In this document: piece after piece, positions 8,309-15,613 of the stretch
Layout of the letters: every line of letters starts with the position of its first letter
How positions within the stretch are numbered: the stretch's first letter is position 1
DNA from: Candidatus Homeothermus arabinoxylanisolvens
GTDB taxonomy: Bacteria > Bacteroidota > Bacteroidia > Bacteroidales > Muribaculaceae
Length of the DNA stretch: 41,313 bases
Direction of reading: 5' to 3'
Assembly: GCA_001689405.1 (NCBI GenBank)
Contig: LUJO01000001.1
Location: 1-41,313 of the forward strand
The notes under the pieces: model-generated
The model's input: the letters and a program-made list of their open reading frames with translations, nothing else
Told to the model about the DNA's origin: nothing
Database searches by the model: none
Program-made: the position numbers and the translations under genes

Positions 8309-9967
8309 TTATCCGTTTGGGAATTGTTTATAAAGGGGACGTGGGAAACGAATGTTTACCAATGACCTTAGTGCTGGATTTGATATTATATATTCTCCCG
8401 GTGATAAACGAGTAAGCATATTCTGATATGCTTTAGGAATATATCTGTAATCCGGTTTTGATACTTCGATTGCGTTTGTTCGACCATAAGCAGAAGTTGC
8501 ACAGTTGCCTTTAACTCTGTCATGGATAGCACTTCTGAATTGCTCTACTGAAAAAAGGATAATGCCAAGAGAACGTCCTCTTTCAGCAATATCCAATATC
8601 TGCTTCAGAATTGGAGAATTTTTAGGCACGTCTGTTGAAGCGTATTTGTTTAGCTCATCCACAAAAATTATAACTTTATCGGGGATGTCATCACGTAATG
8701 CCCCAAGTTTTAGGTCGTAGATGGCTCTTGCTACAGAACCGAACACGAAACTTTGGGAGTTTTCGTCAAGACGGGCAATATCAATAACCATTACTTCTCC
8801 CGGCTTAAGGTTGTTGGTAATTTCCTGTGGTAATTCTACTTCCCCAGAAGTGACAGTATTGGCGAAGATATCATTGTTTATAGCCTTGCTTACACACCTC
8901 TTAAATTTTCTCCAGCTTGCAACTTGGATATCATTTTTTTGACCGCCAGCATTTGCCGTTTTGGTACAGTTATCAATCTTCTCAACAAGTGTTTTCCATT
9001 TGGAAACGCCGCTGAATTCTCCACCGCCATTAATGATAAAGTTAACGCATGACTCAAGCGTACCTGTGCTATCATCTTCATTGGCAAGTAATAAGTCAAG
9101 CATATCTAATGACTGCTCGAAACTGAATTTGTATGGAAACGCGATATGCCGATTTTTCTGAGAAGCGATATCTTCCGGTGCCGCGTACGATTGAAGATGC
9201 TCTCCTTTCCCATAAGGGTAATAATATCTGACATTATGGAAAGGTTCCACTTTCAATCCCAAGTCAGAATATATCTTCTTATCCTTATCTGAAAGCTCTA
9301 TATTTGGTTCATCAATCGCCATCAAGTCACGCCCTTTTACATTAAAAAGAACGAAAGCTGCGGTTTCTCCGGAATCAAGGCGAAATTTCTGTTGGATAGC
9401 ATTCAGAAGGAACATCGAATATGAAGTCTTTGCAGCCAACCCTGAAATACCCGAAACATTTATATGTGCGCCGTCGGGTCCAATGAGAAAATGAGAGTTT
9501 AGTATAACTTTTACTTTAATCGCATTCTCGCCCTTATACATTTCCAAATATCCACAAACAAGAGGATTCTTGACTTCGTTTTCAGTAAGTCCTAATGCTA
9601 TTCGCACATCGTCCTCATCACATAATGACACTTGGCGACTATCTAATACAGGAGTGTATATATTTTCTGTATTGCATATGACTCTCGCCTTAACGTAGTT
9701 CATGCCAAGACGATTCATATTTCCGATGTTTGCACCCGTATCACCAAAATCACTTGAAATGTAACTTGTAAAATGACTTAATGCATCTGTCACATGATTG
9801 ATTTCTTCGATTACGCCATATGTAATAGAGGAATGTTCATGTTCGACTTTTATAATATCAAATGGGCTCAATATCTGCTTCTTGTCTGTCCAGAAGTAGA
9901 ATTCATCAATCGTTGACGGACATTTCTCTGTCGCCGATACTTTCCCTATTATAGTTTTAGTTTTCAT
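8309..9967 (-). CDS. herA: HerA-like hexameric ATPase/DNA translocase
   Basis: A 552-aa ATPase of the HerA-FtsK superfamily. The N-terminal ~100 residues resemble a HAS-barrel (FDIIKVEHEHSSITYGVIEE). The P-loop is GISGLAAKTS at ~173-182, a variant in which the usual GxGK is GLAAK. Walker B is VIIFVDEL (Asp437, Glu438). It is followed by ERGRSLGIILFSVEQ, typical of sensor/arginine segments, and a C-terminal SPGEYI motif. The reading frame extends one codon upstream to a TTG, but the ATG at 9965-9967 forms TGATG with the nurA stop and is the better start. NurA next door is the standard partner of HerA: together they unwind and degrade DNA. The symbol denotes the family rather than a verified ortholog. 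Confidence 0.87.
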   Translation of the reverse strand: MKTKTIIGKVSATEKCPSTIDEFYFWTDKKQILSPFDIIKVEHEHSSITYGVIEEINHVTDALSHFTSYISSDFGDTGANIGNMNRLGMNYVKARVICNTENIYTPVLDSRQVSLCDEDDVRIALGLTENEVKNPLVCGYLEMYKGENAIKVKVILNSHFLIGPDGAHINVSGISGLAAKTSYSMFLLNAIQQKFRLDSGETAAFVLFNVKGRDLMAIDEPNIELSDKDKKIYSDLGLKVEPFHNVRYYYPYGKGEHLQSYAAPEDIASQKNRHIAFPYKFSFEQSLDMLDLLLANEDDSTGTLESCVNFIINGGGEFSGVSKWKTLVEKIDNCTKTANAGGQKNDIQVASWRKFKRCVSKAINNDIFANTVTSGEVELPQEITNNLKPGEVMVIDIARLDENSQSFVFGSVARAIYDLKLGALRDDIPDKVIIFVDELNKYASTDVPKNSPILKQILDIAERGRSLGIILFSVEQFRSAIHDRVKGNCATSAYGRTNAIEVSKPDYRYIPKAYQNMLTRLSPGEYIISNPALRSLVNIRFPRPLYKQFPNG

Positions 9968-11166
9968 CAAAAGAGATTGAGGATTATGTTACTGTCAATA
10001 TAGTTTGACTTGCAGTATTTCTCGGTTAGAAATACCGGATATAAATGATTAGCCCATCGCGAATCGGCACCATAGCATACCGGATATGCTTCTCGGATTA
10101 AATTTGCGCATATGACATCTATTGTATCCGAATCAATAACACCTCCTTCTGTGGGAATAACCATTTCACATTTTACTACATCAGAAAAATGTGTTTCACG
10201 GAAGTTGCTGTTTCTCAATCGTAAATACCAAATCGCAAATTCTGCCTGACATTGCTCGGCTGCGTAACGATATACCTTTGTACGCTGAAACGGTTTCAGC
10301 GAAGCAATTGTCTTGGATAGCTTATTCTTCTCAAAATCAAGAATCAAATCCGGATTGAATTGTTTAGATACACCAACAACATATTGATAATTATTTCTCA
10401 TTTTTAGCCATTCGTCATTTTTAAGTCGCGAAGAAGGAGTATATTCAAGCGAACCATCCTTTAAGAGCCAATGCTCATCGTCAAGTCGATTGTGCTTGCA
10501 GAGGTCAGAAACAAGTAGTTGCTCATCATCAGTCATAACAGTTTGAATTTTTGCTATTCCACGATTTTGCAATCCATCTTTTCCTCTTTCGTCCTTGCTA
10601 AGTGCATCAGTTTCATAAAGAAGGATGTCATCGAAATGGATTCCGGATGTTGCGACAAATGGCAATTGGGCTATTTGAGAATTAATCTTTTCCAAAAACA
10701 ACCTACAATAATTATCGTCATCATCCACATTGAAATCCGTAGGCAATGAAAGAACCATTTTATGATGTAGTGCAGCCTGCTTGAATGTATCCCGATTGAC
10801 ACGTTCACAGCATCCAACTATTATCTGACCCGCTAAAAACGGAAAAATTCTTTTACCGACAGCTATGTCATCAATTTTGTATGTATGGCGTGACCCGTCA
10901 AGAAAGAAACTAAAAATTGGAGTAATACAGGTGTGTATAAGCCTCTGGGAGATATCAACGGTATGGACTCTCGTTTTATCGCTTTCAGCGATTTGCGAAC
11001 CGAAAATCTGCATTGACGGCTTATCGTCATAAGTTAATGTGTCATTGGAATCTGTGTCCAACGACATTTTACGAGTTTTGTAGCAAAGATATTTACCTTG
11101 CCCTTCCTTTTGGATGAAATCAATAATTCGTCCCATAGGACGATAAGCCTTAGCTTCCTCAGTCAA
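9967..11166 (-). CDS. nurA: NurA-like nuclease
   Basis: First gene of the operon, 399 aa. Motif FFLDGSRHTYKIDD (Asp90, Gly91, Ser92) fits NurA motif I, where the Asp binds the catalytic metal. Further acidic clusters lie at ~155-180 and in the DLILDFEKN segment (~275), and a late EMVIPTEGG segment (~335) precedes an acidic C-terminal stretch. No signal peptide or membrane segment is visible. NurA enzymes are metal-dependent nucleases that act with HerA on DNA ends. The stop overlaps the HerA ATG (TGATG). The promoter at 11518-11547 and a ~345-nt leader lie upstream. The family call rests on one clear motif and the HerA neighbour, so it is moderately secure. Confidence 0.72.
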   Translation of the reverse strand: MTEEAKAYRPMGRIIDFIQKEGQGKYLCYKTRKMSLDTDSNDTLTYDDKPSMQIFGSQIAESDKTRVHTVDISQRLIHTCITPIFSFFLDGSRHTYKIDDIAVGKRIFPFLAGQIIVGCCERVNRDTFKQAALHHKMVLSLPTDFNVDDDDNYCRLFLEKINSQIAQLPFVATSGIHFDDILLYETDALSKDERGKDGLQNRGIAKIQTVMTDDEQLLVSDLCKHNRLDDEHWLLKDGSLEYTPSSRLKNDEWLKMRNNYQYVVGVSKQFNPDLILDFEKNKLSKTIASLKPFQRTKVYRYAAEQCQAEFAIWYLRLRNSNFRETHFSDVVKCEMVIPTEGGVIDSDTIDVICANLIREAYPVCYGADSRWANHLYPVFLTEKYCKSNYIDSNIILNLF

Positions 11167-11511
11167 TCCGTAGGACCCTCGATTGGATTGGTTTATGTAT
11201 AATAAAAAAGCGCAGGATCCGTACTGTTACTCGTCCCGCTATCAAGGCATGTGGCTTCGCCGTTTCATCGTAGAACGAGTAACGCAGAGCCTACGCCGTA
11301 TGATATGATACGCCAAAGGGGACATACCTACAAGGTATAATCCACCTAAGGGTATGTAATCATACCCGAGACATCTACCGTTACTTCATTCCTGACGATG
11401 GTTGAGAAATTGCCACATTTCTGATAGCCATGAATCAAGCGCAAGTAAACGCTTCTCATATTTCGATGACCTCCCTCGTTCCGGCTCCTTGCGAAGTCTC
11501 ACGGCGTAAGG
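11167..11511 (-). ncRNA. Long structured 5' leader of the NurA-HerA operon
   Basis: About 345 nt between the predicted transcription start and the nurA ATG, without a convincing ORF but full of inverted repeats. They are: GTTACTCGT 11226-11234 with ACGAGTAAC 11275-11283; CGTAT 11297-11301 with ATACG 11308-11312; ATACCT/AGGTAT hairpin 11324-11338 (3-nt loop); GGGTATG/CATACCC hairpin 11350-11367 (4-nt loop); and an 8-nt long-range pair ACGGCGTA 11501-11508 with TACGCCGT 11292-11299. It may be a regulatory leader or a separate ncRNA component. Annotated as ncRNA from structure alone. Confidence 0.45.
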
Positions 11512-11517
11512 TCAATG

Positions 11518-11547
11518 CAAAATTAGTAAATATATGTGAGATGACAA
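11518..11547 (-). promoter_or_regulatory. Promoter of the NurA-HerA operon
   Basis: On the minus strand, TTG (plus 11545-11547), a 19-bp spacer and TAATTTTG (plus 11518-11525). This is an exact match to the Bacteroides primary-sigma consensus TTG-N19-TAnnTTTG. Transcription should start near 11511 and read left into the leader and nurA. Confidence 0.75.
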
Positions 11548-11586
11548 TGGAATATGCTGTGGAACATCGGTCTGCGGACGTATGCG

Positions 11587-11613
11587 GGCAGAGGGCAATC
11601 GGCAGAGGGCAAT
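11587..11613. repeat. Tandem 13-bp repeat
   Basis: GGCAGAGGGCAAT at 11587-11599 and again at 11601-11613, one base apart. It sits between the divergent promoters of the island-1 operon and the GH43 gene. It may be an operator or a duplication scar from insertion. Confidence 0.6.
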
Positions 11614-11634
11614 TAAACCTTTTTAGGTTAAATT
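11611..11634. repeat. Inverted repeat overlapping the GH43 promoter
   Basis: AATTAAACCT (11611-11620), loop TTTT, AGGTTAAATT (11625-11634), with one mismatch in ten. Its right end overlaps the TTG of the GH43 promoter (11633-11635). That would suit a repressor/activator site or a weak bidirectional terminator. Confidence 0.5.
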
Positions 11635-11662
11635 GGTCATATGTTGCATAAAGATAATTTTG
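11633..11662 (+). promoter_or_regulatory. Promoter of the GH43 gene
   Basis: TTG at 11633-11635, 19-bp spacer, TAATTTTG at 11655-11662. A start near 11669 leaves a ~29-nt leader before the ATG at 11698. This rules out the upstream in-frame ATG at 11641, which lies inside the promoter. Confidence 0.75.
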
Positions 11663-11697
11663 CTCATATACCAATCAAATTTAATAGTATATTAACC

Positions 11698-12702
11698 ATG
11701 TTCCATAGAATTATGACATGCGCGGCCACGCTGCTTATAGCCGGTAGCATATTCGGACAAGCACCCGGACCGCATCATCGTCACCGGCCGAAATTTGACC
11801 CGTATGCTCCTACCGTACACGACCCCGTGCTTGCCAAAGAGGGCGACACATATTATCTTTACTGTACAGGCATAGGCATCGACGGCTTTTCGTCGACCGA
11901 CCTGAAGAAGTGGAAGAGGCTCGGGCCGTGTCTGCCATCGCTGCCTCAATGGATAAGCGAAGCCCTGCCCGGTGCGAAAAACCATCTGTGGGCGCCCGAC
12001 ATAATATACCATGACGGCGAGTGGCACCTGTATTATGCATGCTCGGCATTCGGCAAAAACACTTCGGTCATAGGCCACGCCACAAGCCCTACACTTGACC
12101 CCGCAAGTCCTGACTACAAGTGGACCGACAGGGGCATGGTCATACAGTCAGTGCCAAACCGCGATGACTGGAACGCCATTGACGCCAACATCGTAATAGA
12201 CGAGTCGGGCACTCCGTGGATGGACTTCGGTTCATTCTGGAGCGGGATGAAACTCGTGAAACTGACGCCCGACATGTCGGCCGTGGCCAAGCCCGAGGAA
12301 TGGCATTCGATAGCGAGCCGCCCTACCCCCGACGGGAAAAACGACGGCGCCATAGAGGCTCCGTTCATATATCGACACGGCGACTGGTACTACCTGCTCG
12401 TATCGTGGGACTACTGCTGCCGCGGACGCGACAGCAACTACAAGGTGGCCGTCGGGCGCTCAAAGAGTGTGCAGGGGCCGTATCTTGACAAAGAGGGCAA
12501 GGACATGGCCGACGGCGGCGGCACCGTGCTTGTGAAAGGCGATGGCGAAAAATGGGCCGGCATAGGACACTGCGCGGCCTACACGATTGACGGCAAGGAT
12601 ATATTTGTGTCGCACGCCTATGATAAAAAGACAGGACGGTCGCAGCTGCTTGTAAGACCGATAACATGGAGCAACGATGGCTGGCCTCAGATAGCATTGT
12701 AA
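11698..12702 (+). CDS. GH43-family glycosidase (arabinan endo-1,5-alpha-L-arabinosidase-like)
   Basis: A 334-aa secreted enzyme. Residues 1-21 form a signal peptide (hydrophobic core ending at FGQ). The five-bladed beta-propeller carries the GH43 triad: Asp42 in VHDPV (base), Asp162 in NAIDANI (pKa modulator) and Glu220 in GAIEAPF (acid). Motifs HLWAPDIIY and YLLVSWDYCC are typical of endo-arabinanases, which cut alpha-1,5-arabinan from pectin. The frame opens at 11641, but the promoter position and the signal peptide favour the ATG at 11698. No SusC/SusD pair lies in the window, so this is not a full polysaccharide-utilisation locus. The downstream MFS exporter of the sugar-efflux type may or may not be functionally linked. 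Confidence 0.88.
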   Translation: MFHRIMTCAATLLIAGSIFGQAPGPHHRHRPKFDPYAPTVHDPVLAKEGDTYYLYCTGIGIDGFSSTDLKKWKRLGPCLPSLPQWISEALPGAKNHLWAPDIIYHDGEWHLYYACSAFGKNTSVIGHATSPTLDPASPDYKWTDRGMVIQSVPNRDDWNAIDANIVIDESGTPWMDFGSFWSGMKLVKLTPDMSAVAKPEEWHSIASRPTPDGKNDGAIEAPFIYRHGDWYYLLVSWDYCCRGRDSNYKVAVGRSKSVQGPYLDKEGKDMADGGGTVLVKGDGEKWAGIGHCAAYTIDGKDIFVSHAYDKKTGRSQLLVRPITWSNDGWPQIAL

Positions 12703-12733
12703 TTTTTGTTTAAAGCGGATAATTTGACACCGG

Positions 12734-12775
12734 GAAGTGATTCAATCCTCAAAAAGGTTGAATCACTTCACTTTT
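12734..12775 (+). terminator. Terminator after the GH43 gene
   Basis: Perfect 12-bp stem, GAAGTGATTCAA (12734-12745) and TTGAATCACTTC (12758-12769), followed by ACTTTTT. It lies 32 bp past the GH43 stop and before the MFS gene, separating the two transcripts. Confidence 0.8.
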
Positions 12776-12791
12776 TATGGCCATTTTGTCA

Positions 12792-12799
12792 TAACTTTG
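12792..12799 (+). promoter_or_regulatory. -7 element upstream of the MFS gene
   Basis: TAACTTTG matches TAnnTTTG and lies 20 bp before the ATG at 12820, just past the GH43 terminator. No TTG is found at the 19-20 bp spacing, so the -33 element is weak. Confidence 0.5.
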
Positions 12800-12819
12800 C
12801 AGCCGCAAAATTGTCTTGT

Positions 12820-13995
12820 ATGAAAAAAGGACTTCTGTCACTCGCATTAGGCACATTCGGGCTTGGCATCGCCGAGTATGTCATGATGAGCATACTGCCC
12901 GAGCTTGCTTCGACCTTTGATGTATCGATAGCCCAAGCCGGCCACCTTATATCGGCCTATGCCATAGGGGTGTGCATCGGTGCGCCGCTCATAGTCATCA
13001 TATCGCGCAACTGGCCGCTGCGCCGCATACTTATCATGCTTATGGCCACCTACATTGTGGGCAACCTGTGCTTCGCTCTTGCCCCGCAATACGGTGTGGC
13101 ACTTGCCGCAAGAGTATTGTCAGGATTACCCCACGGAGCCTATTTCGGAACCGGAGCGCTTGTGGCAAGCCGCTTGGCGGGCGAAGGTAAAAGCGCCTCC
13201 GGTGTGGCACTAATGTGCATGGGCATGACCGTAGCCAATCTGTTGGGAGTGCCCCTCGGCAGCTTTATAGGAAATGTCATGACATGGCGCTATGTGTTCA
13301 TATTCAATATTGGCTGGGGCCTTCTTACACTATTGGCCATACGCCGGTTCATACCCGTGCTGCCGGCACTGCCGAAGTCAAACATCAAAGGCCAGTTCCG
13401 CTTCCTGAAAAGTCCCGCGCCGTGGCTGCTCAGCGGCGCCACACTGCTTGGCAACGGCGGAGTATTCTGCATGTACAGTTACGTCACTCCTCTTATGACC
13501 GAGGATGCCGGCGCCCCCATGAGCTTCATACCTGTGCTCATGCTGCTCGTCGGCGCGGGCATGTGTATAGGCACATACTACGGCGGAACGTTGAGCGACC
13601 GGTATACTCCCGTTAAAGTAGCCCGCATTATCGAGATAACCATCATCGTCACGCTTACAGGATTGTACCTCTTTTCGTGCAATATCTTCGCGGCCGTGGC
13701 GCTCGTGTGCCTTGCCGCCACGGCATTGTTCGCCATCTCGCCCCCCATGCAGCTGCTTCTCATCAGATACTCACCCGGAGCAGAACTCATGGGCGGAGCC
13801 ATGATACAGATAGCATTCAACCTCGGCAATGCCGTAGGCGCCCTATGCGGCGGACTGCCCATCGAGTCAGGGGCCGGACCGCGCTACTCGGCGCTCATAG
13901 GAGCCGGTTTCGCCGTGCTCGGCACCGTGTGTCTGTACATCTTCTCGCCGCGCAAATACCCCCAAGCCGTCAATCGACATCGCCACCCTCCTTGA
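12820..13995 (+). CDS. MFS sugar-efflux-type transporter (AraJ/SotB-like)
   Basis: A 391-aa inner-membrane permease with twelve apparent transmembrane segments. The first is MKKGLLSLALGTFGLGIAEY, typical of the AraJ/YdhP drug-and-sugar efflux group, where the GxxEYV motif in TM1 is conserved. The motif-A loop is degenerate (SRNWPLRRILI after TM2), and the central loop between TM6 and TM7 is short. The open frame extends upstream to 12706, but the terminator and promoter element lie there, so the ATG at 12820 is the start. The last codons overlap the left ~176-bp direct repeat. Substrate is unknown; export of arabinose-like sugars or drugs is plausible from the family. Confidence 0.87.
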   Translation: MKKGLLSLALGTFGLGIAEYVMMSILPELASTFDVSIAQAGHLISAYAIGVCIGAPLIVIISRNWPLRRILIMLMATYIVGNLCFALAPQYGVALAARVLSGLPHGAYFGTGALVASRLAGEGKSASGVALMCMGMTVANLLGVPLGSFIGNVMTWRYVFIFNIGWGLLTLLAIRRFIPVLPALPKSNIKGQFRFLKSPAPWLLSGATLLGNGGVFCMYSYVTPLMTEDAGAPMSFIPVLMLLVGAGMCIGTYYGGTLSDRYTPVKVARIIEITIIVTLTGLYLFSCNIFAAVALVCLAATALFAISPPMQLLLIRYSPGAELMGGAMIQIAFNLGNAVGALCGGLPIESGAGPRYSALIGAGFAVLGTVCLYIFSPRKYPQAVNRHRHPP

Positions 13996-14144
13996 GCGCC
14001 TGACCGATCCACGCAAACGCCAGAACAATCACTAAAAAAATCTCTATTTTCGCCGACTGTTAATATTACAAGGAAAGCCACCGTGACCTTCACCCGCAAA
14101 ATTAACCGCCACCCGGGCTATTTTCCCGCCCCGCAACGTTAAAA
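13969..14144 (-). repeat. Left direct repeat of island 2
   Basis: About 176 bp clearly homologous to 20740-20915, same orientation, roughly 80-85% identical by eye. The best-conserved part is around the block covering the TAATTTTG promoter element (minus strand, 14097-14104) and the start of a short ORF. It overlaps the last nine codons of the MFS gene. The pair brackets the RhuM/TIR/R-M block. Confidence 0.75.
13970..14047 (-). CDS. 25-codon membrane-peptide ORF, left copy (start codon lost?)
   Basis: Encodes IEIFLVIVLAFAWIGQALKE plus a GGDVD tail, nearly the same peptide as the ORF at 20741-20818. The codon aligned with the other copy's ATG is ATA here, so translation would need ATA or the GTG at 14030-14032. 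The hydrophobic run would span a membrane once. Either a decayed copy or one using a rare start. It overlaps the 3' end of the MFS gene antisense. Confidence 0.3.
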   Translation of the reverse strand: MEIFLVIVLAFAWIGQALKEGGDVD

Positions 14145-14151
14145 AAGACTA

Positions 14152-14449
14152 TCATGCACATATATCCTTTATCATATATTCCTCCAGCACACGGGTAGCC
14201 CATTGCCGAAACTGCACGCCACGATGCGAATTTACGCGATAACCCACCTGATAATCATGTCGCGGTTTAGATCGCGATTTTGCGCTCGACCTGTAGCATG
14301 CCTTACATTTGAACCGGTGCAAAAAATGCACAAGTTCAATTGGCTGTCAATTCCCTCTCATCGCAAATCCGCTTGATATGCCGTTGTATCGTGGAGCGAT
14401 CACGTTGAAACAGCTCCGACATCCAGTCAGTTGTAAGTCACACAGTCTC
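14152..14449 (-). pseudogene. RhuM-family pseudogene
   Basis: Minus-strand remnants in more than one frame match the virulence RhuM family pattern. The 5' part reads ETV-stop-LTTDWMSELFQRD then STIQRHIKRICDE, with a TGA where RhuM proteins normally have Trp (family pattern ETVWLTxxxMAELF). A later part in another frame reads YQVGYRVNSHRGVQFRQWAT then RVLEEYMIKD and ends at TGA 14152-14154. The middle is frameshifted and shortened. RhuM genes are common passengers in bacterial defence and pathogenicity islands, so this dead copy supports the mobile history of the block. Confidence 0.75.
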
Positions 14450-14490
14450 ATTCGATAGGCGAAACGAAGATTGAGGTTAGCCTATCGAAT
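14450..14490. repeat. 11-bp perfect inverted repeat
   Basis: ATTCGATAGGC (14450-14460) and GCCTATCGAAT (14480-14490) separated by 19 bp. It lies 79 bp beyond the stop of the TIR-like gene and abuts the 5' end of the RhuM remnant. It has no U-run on either strand, so a terminator is uncertain; it could be a protein-binding dyad or a mobile-element end. Confidence 0.55.
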
Positions 14491-14568
14491 GTTATTAGAC
14501 AATGATTCTGCCAATTTTATGCAAATTTCTTATAAGGTTCGGTTTAAACAGAAGATGCATATGTACTA

Positions 14569-15408
14569 TTATTTGTTCTGCCTCCAATAAATTTCTTTCT
14601 TAAAGATCGGATGAGTTGTATCGTCGTTGAGTGTAACAATGATATTGGCTGAACCATTTCCGACAAAAAATATTTTTAATATCCCATTAGATCTTGGTTC
14701 CAGAACAAATGTTTGTGTATCATTAAATTCTGAAGGTAGCCATCCCTGTATTTGGCCTGTTCCATAATACCATGGGGCATATCCATTCTCGTTACTTGTG
14801 GATATTAAGGTAATGGTGACACTTATCTTTTGGGAAGATGATGTCCTTGCATATAGCCCATAAGTCTTTTCATTAGCACAAAAATCCGAATTACCTATAA
14901 GATCATTTAATCTTGATGATAAAATATTCTCACCATATACGCCATTGTCTGGAAATACCGGTTGATAAAGTTGCCTAATCTGCTCTTTGACTTGTTTACA
15001 AAACTGTCTAAGAGCTGCATCTTTGTTAGGGTGATCGATATCGTATAATCCGTATGTTATTCCAAGCAAATCTGATGGCATATGAATTTCTTGAGAATAA
15101 GGTTTTACAAAAAATACATGATCTATACCTAATCTACCCATAAATAAACCTGTTTCAAAAATAACATTATCTCTAACGATTAAAACGTTTTTATCTCTAA
15201 TTGTTGCGTTATCTTCAGCACCAAATACAAATATTGCAAAATCAAAAATGTCAAGAGCTTGAACTAAATTTGTGAGAGTCGACTGAGAAAGACTTTTTAG
15301 GCTTTGGTCCCAGATTTCAGGGTATGAAACATCCATAATATTATTTTGGATAGCTTCTGCGATTTCCCTATTTTCAGATGATGAGCCTATGAATATTCTT
15401 GGTTTCAT
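14569..15408 (-). CDS. TIR-like nucleotide-binding domain protein, putative effector
   Basis: A 279-aa protein. Residues 1-145 match the predicted nucleotide-binding TIR-like family: start KPRIFIGSSSENREIAEAIQ, then DIFDFAIFVFGAEDN, IVRDNVIFETGLFMGRLG (the RDNVxFExGLF signature holding the probable catalytic Glu) and LGITYGLYD. TIR domains of this kind often cleave NAD+ in CBASS and related abortive systems; activity here is inferred. Residues ~165-279 form an unrecognised beta-rich domain ending in a NDDTTHPIFKKEIYW stretch, perhaps a sensor. It is not STING or SAVED by any motif I can see. It stands 205 bp from the R-M operon with its own possible promoter. Confidence 0.8.
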   Translation of the reverse strand: MKPRIFIGSSSENREIAEAIQNNIMDVSYPEIWDQSLKSLSQSTLTNLVQALDIFDFAIFVFGAEDNATIRDKNVLIVRDNVIFETGLFMGRLGIDHVFFVKPYSQEIHMPSDLLGITYGLYDIDHPNKDAALRQFCKQVKEQIRQLYQPVFPDNGVYGENILSSRLNDLIGNSDFCANEKTYGLYARTSSSQKISVTITLISTSNENGYAPWYYGTGQIQGWLPSEFNDTQTFVLEPRSNGILKIFFVGNGSANIIVTLNDDTTHPIFKKEIYWRQNK

Positions 15409-15565
15409 TTTTATAAATTTATTTGTAACAATTAGAATGAGAAGAGCTTGTCCTGCATTATATTTTTAAGATTAAATTTTAGGGTAACGTTGAGTAATCA
15501 CTCAATGTAAACCGAAGATATGCATAATATTGCCTAATGAATATTTATGTATATGATTATATTCA

Positions 15566-15573
15566 CAAAGATA
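15566..15573 (-). promoter_or_regulatory. -7 element upstream of the TIR-like gene
   Basis: Minus-strand TATCTTTG (TAnnTTTG) in the gap between the R-M operon and the TIR-like gene, giving a leader of ~150 nt. A 6-bp hairpin TTGAGT/ACTCAA with a 4-nt loop (15490-15505) lies in that leader. No TTG at the right spacing was found. Confidence 0.35.
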
Positions 15574-15613
15574 AATGCATTTGAAAATCGGATACATATT
15601 TGAACAAGTAAAA

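Noticed and set aside
11167..11511. Group II intron, retron msr/msd or diversity-generating template repeat in the NurA leader
   Set aside because: Several hairpins suggested it, but no reverse transcriptase gene is nearby and no domain V-like hairpin or template/variable repeat pair was found.
11430..11651. 73-codon plus-strand ORF upstream of the GH43 gene
   Set aside because: It runs antisense through the operon promoter and leader, and its composition is not protein-like.
11641..11697. Longer N-terminus for the GH43 enzyme from the ATG at 11641
   Set aside because: This ATG lies within the promoter (TTG 11633, TAATTTTG 11655), and the extension would precede the signal peptide.
12706..12819. 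Longer N-terminus for the MFS transporter
   Set aside because: The upstream in-frame segment spans the GH43 terminator hairpin and the TAACTTTG element.
14569..15408. Complete CBASS or Pycsar system around the TIR-like gene
   Set aside because: No CD-NTase or nucleotide cyclase gene lies beside it; the neighbours are an R-M operon and a RhuM pseudogene.
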